A stretch of DNA of 15,627 bases from DAOVRL01 sp964459805 (lineage in GTDB: Bacteria > Planctomycetota > Phycisphaerae > Sedimentisphaerales > Anaerobacaceae), in contig CAYWOD010000070.1 of the NCBI GenBank assembly GCA_964459805.1, positions 1-15,627 on the forward strand. Reading direction: 5' to 3'. The notes beneath the pieces are model-generated. The model was not told where the DNA came from, searched no databases, and worked only from the letters and a program-made list of their open reading frames with translations. Position 1 is the first letter of the stretch. Each line of letters opens with the position of its first letter. The position numbers and the translations under genes were made by a program. This document shows, piece by piece, positions 13,990-15,627 of the stretch.

Positions 13990-14985
13990 ATGAGAGTCTT
14001 ACACCTTACATTTCATCGCGGATGCCAATACGACATAGAATACGTCTGCGAAAAGTTGGACCTCGACCTTGAAACCCTCTATTTCCACGATTACGCAGCC
14101 GACATCTATCGGCCGAACCGCTACAAGGTAACCGAGCAAAGAGCCGACGCCTGGTGGCAGGACAAGAAAGATTTCTACCAGTCTTTTGATCTAATTATCA
14201 CTTCCGACACCGCTGCCTTATCCCGCATATTCTTACAACATATTGATGAGCTAACACCTAAGCTCATTGTCTGGATCTGCAACAGATTTGATTATGCCAT
14301 AGAAGGAGACACCAAATACTCCCGGCTGTTGAGCAGCCTGGCACAGCAGAAGAGAATCAAGCTTGTTCCGAATACTGAAATTGAAAGGATATACTGCAAA
14401 CAAAGGGGCGTAGATGTCATCGAGCCGACGATAAAACCCATAGGGCACAGAACTCCAAACAGGCTGATGGTCACTCCACACACCGCCGCTTATATGGAAG
14501 AAGCGGATTACGAGACCGGCTTTTACATCCCGATGTATCATAATGAAACCAGGTTTATGAACCTCCACCGCCATTGTTCCTCGCTCGGCCTAAAAACCTT
14601 CCACGGCATCCATCGAGGGGCCGATTCCCTGAAACGCTTCAAAGCAATAATACACATCCCCTACGCCTGGTCCACCTGGTCGTTCTTCGAATCTCTGGCC
14701 CTGAACGTACCGTACCTGATTCCCACTGAAAAGTTCCTGACCGAGCTGCAGTCCAGACCTTCATTCTGGTTTCAAACCGACTTTGACCAGAATCTCTTGA
14801 AAATCTCAGAGTGGTATTGCGATGAGCATCGCGATTTTATCACCTGTTTTAATGATTGGAATGATTTGGTCGTCAAAGCACAAAACACCAACTGGACCAA
14901 GACAAAAGAAAAACTAAGCCTCTTCAGCAAAAAACACCACGACCAAACCATCAAAAAATGGAAAGCCGCCCTGACCGTCAAGTAA
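13990..14985 (+). CDS. Putative GT-B-type glycosyltransferase-like protein
   Basis: A 331-residue protein with no signal peptide and no membrane segment. It begins with a Rossmann-like strand (MRVLHLTFHRG). FDLIITSDTAALSRIFLQ at 66-83 and KLIVWICNRFDYAI at 91-104 look like the N-terminal half of a GT-B enzyme. FKAIIHIPYAWSTW at 217-230 with FFESLALNVPYLIPTEKFL at 232-250 resembles the C-terminal donor-binding region of GT4-type enzymes, where an Glu-containing helix is followed by a conserved Pro. I assign no substrate. The gene is visibly more AT-rich than the TPR genes, with many AAA, ATT and TTT codons, and its ATG follows only a weak GGGGCAG site. It may have been acquired from outside or belong to a glycan cluster not in the window. 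Confident as a gene, moderate as a glycosyltransferase. Confidence 0.75.
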   Translation: MRVLHLTFHRGCQYDIEYVCEKLDLDLETLYFHDYAADIYRPNRYKVTEQRADAWWQDKKDFYQSFDLIITSDTAALSRIFLQHIDELTPKLIVWICNRFDYAIEGDTKYSRLLSSLAQQKRIKLVPNTEIERIYCKQRGVDVIEPTIKPIGHRTPNRLMVTPHTAAYMEEADYETGFYIPMYHNETRFMNLHRHCSSLGLKTFHGIHRGADSLKRFKAIIHIPYAWSTWSFFESLALNVPYLIPTEKFLTELQSRPSFWFQTDFDQNLLKISEWYCDEHRDFITCFNDWNDLVVKAQNTNWTKTKEKLSLFSKKHHDQTIKKWKAALTVK

Positions 14986-15045
14986 TTTCAAAAATATTTT
15001 GTTATCGTCCCAAGATTTGTGGGGAAAATAGTATCGGGTAAAAAA

Positions 15046-15283
15046 GCGTTTATCGCATTAGGGCTAACAGCAGGTAAGAAAACGGCTCCGAGAGTCTCCC
15101 GAAGCCCTTCTGGTGTATAGCACCGGCACGGCGCTCGGGTCGCACGCCTGCGTTGCCCAATCCTGCGTGCCGGCAAGGAGATAGTAAAATTATTGTCGGG
15201 CAAAAGTAATAGTAATTTATTCTCCGGCACGGCAGAGCCTATGGGTTTGCGATTCTGCTGGAAGCTGATAAAGCGATAAACGC
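15046..15283. repeat. Inverted-repeat-bounded non-coding segment
   Basis: This covers most of the stretch from 14986 to about 15378, in which I see no convincing gene. GCGTTTATCGC (15046-15056) and its exact reverse complement GCGATAAACGC (15273-15283) bound 238 bases. Inside, CCGGCACG (15123-15130) pairs with CGTGCCGG (15166-15173), and the 10-base word CCGGCACGGC occurs directly at 15123 and again at 15224. The 80-codon minus-strand open frame here (15230-14988) has no ribosome binding site or recognisable family. A small non-autonomous mobile element or a structured intergenic RNA would fit; so would chance. Confidence 0.3.
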
Positions 15284-15380
15284 AATTGGTTGTTCGCCAA
15301 AGTCAACGACCGGATTGCCCCCAACCTTTGGGACGTTAATAATATTTTCAAACGCGGCGCAAACCCTGATCAATCGGCAA

Positions 15381-15566
15381 TCAATCCAAATAGTCATCCA
15401 GATCTTCGCGGAATCCATATTTAGCCCCGCGTTTCACGCGGGGTCCTCCTTTCGACCACACCACAACCATCCCAACCCCTCGGAAACCAATTACCAATCC
15501 ACTCCGGGTGGCAGCCTCAAGCGCAGCGCCCCACCTGAACTTGTCGCGGGCTTGCCGACGGCACAA
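15381..15566 (-). CDS. Possible small hypothetical ORF, 61 codons
   Basis: On the minus strand a TTG at 15566-15564 follows GGAGGG by seven bases, directly after the stop of the gene entering from the right, and opens a 61-codon frame ending KYGFREDLDDYLD. The middle has a short hydrophobic run (GLVIGFRGVGMVVVW) too short and charged at the edges to call a membrane helix. Against it: a TTG start, no recognisable family, and a perfect hairpin inside the frame that looks like an intergenic repeat. I give it low weight; the stretch may be non-coding. Confidence 0.25.
   Translation of the reverse strand: MCRRQARDKFRWGAALEAATRSGLVIGFRGVGMVVVWSKGGPRVKRGAKYGFREDLDDYLD
15425..15443. repeat. Perfect GC hairpin near the right edge
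   Basis: CCCCGCG and CGCGGGG pair around the loop TTTCA. On the plus strand it is followed by TCCTCCTTTC; on the minus strand by CTAAATATGG, with no T-run. It may be the transcript end for the minus-strand gene entering from the right, or a dispersed palindromic repeat. Confidence 0.45.
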
Positions 15567-15578
15567 ACCCGAACCCTC

Positions 15579-15627
15579 CTATTCCAGATCAAACGCCGCG
15601 TTGTCTATAGGCTCGAACCATCCTAAC
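15579..15627 (-). CDS. C-terminal end of a gene entering from the right edge
   Basis: The minus-strand frame starting at 15626 reads LGWFEPIDNAAFDLE and then a TAG stop at 15581-15579. The composition (Trp, Phe, Asp, Asn, ending in an acidic tail) is like a true protein end, and a Shine-Dalgarno-like GGAGGG follows. Only 15 residues are visible, so neither the family nor the gene itself is secure. Confidence 0.3.
   Translation of the reverse strand, partial: LGWFEPIDNAAFDLE

Noticed and set aside
15381..15566. Resemblance of the IGFR segment to the ends of formylglycine-generating-enzyme or C-type-lectin variable proteins, hence a diversity-generating retroelement
   Set aside because: Only a four-residue match, in a doubtful frame, and no reverse transcriptase or template repeat is in the window.
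15315..15626. Plus-strand open frame running to the right edge
   Set aside because: No ribosome binding site and no protein-like pattern; the opposite strand shows a better protein end at 15579-15627.

Overview
The window looks like chromosomal DNA of a Planctomycetota bacterium, most likely class Phycisphaerae. This is an inference from gene content: DUF1080, ThuA and sugar-epimerase proteins exported or made in one operon, very long exported TPR proteins, and a membrane-anchored helix-turn-helix protein. No rRNA or marker gene is present to confirm it. I see no CRISPR array, transposase, integrase, tRNA or rRNA.

Left edge to 5462, minus strand. Only the first 55 codons of a RecQ-type helicase are inside the window (1-166). 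A ~210-base gap with a repeat-like element separates it from a four-gene operon read right to left: a ThuA-like lipoprotein (5462-4668), a sugar isomerase/epimerase of the D-psicose/D-tagatose 3-epimerase type (4641-3790), an exported DUF1080-ThuA fusion (3704-2133) and an exported ADP-ribosylglycohydrolase-fold protein with a beta-rich C-terminal domain (2081-378). Together they suggest outer-compartment handling of glycosides through 3-keto sugar intermediates, followed by cytoplasmic epimerisation. The expected Gfo/Idh/MocA oxidoreductase is not in the window.

5463-5780 is a divergent control region. A good sigma70-type promoter faces each way. The operon promoter has a short dyad between its -35 and -10 boxes, and the rightward transcript has a LacI-family-like palindrome in its leader.

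5781-13872, plus strand. First comes a 244-residue protein with an N-terminal MerR/excisionase-type helix-turn-helix, a long acidic Pro/Glu-rich linker and a C-terminal membrane helix. After a 442-base spacer with secondary structure and promoter-like boxes come an 1842-residue exported TPR protein, with a 49-residue Gly/Tyr tract in its middle, and 36 bases later a second exported TPR protein (449 aa). The two TPR genes form one transcription unit and probably act together in the envelope; their exact role is unknown.

13990-14985 holds a more AT-rich gene for a GT-B-like putative glycosyltransferase. The last 640 bases hold inverted repeats, a doubtful small minus-strand ORF and the extreme C-terminus of a minus-strand gene that enters from the right. 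The best candidates for something undescribed are the giant Gly/Tyr-split TPR protein with its TPR partner and upstream membrane-tethered HTH protein, and the epimerase/DUF1080-ThuA/exported ADP-ribosylglycohydrolase operon.
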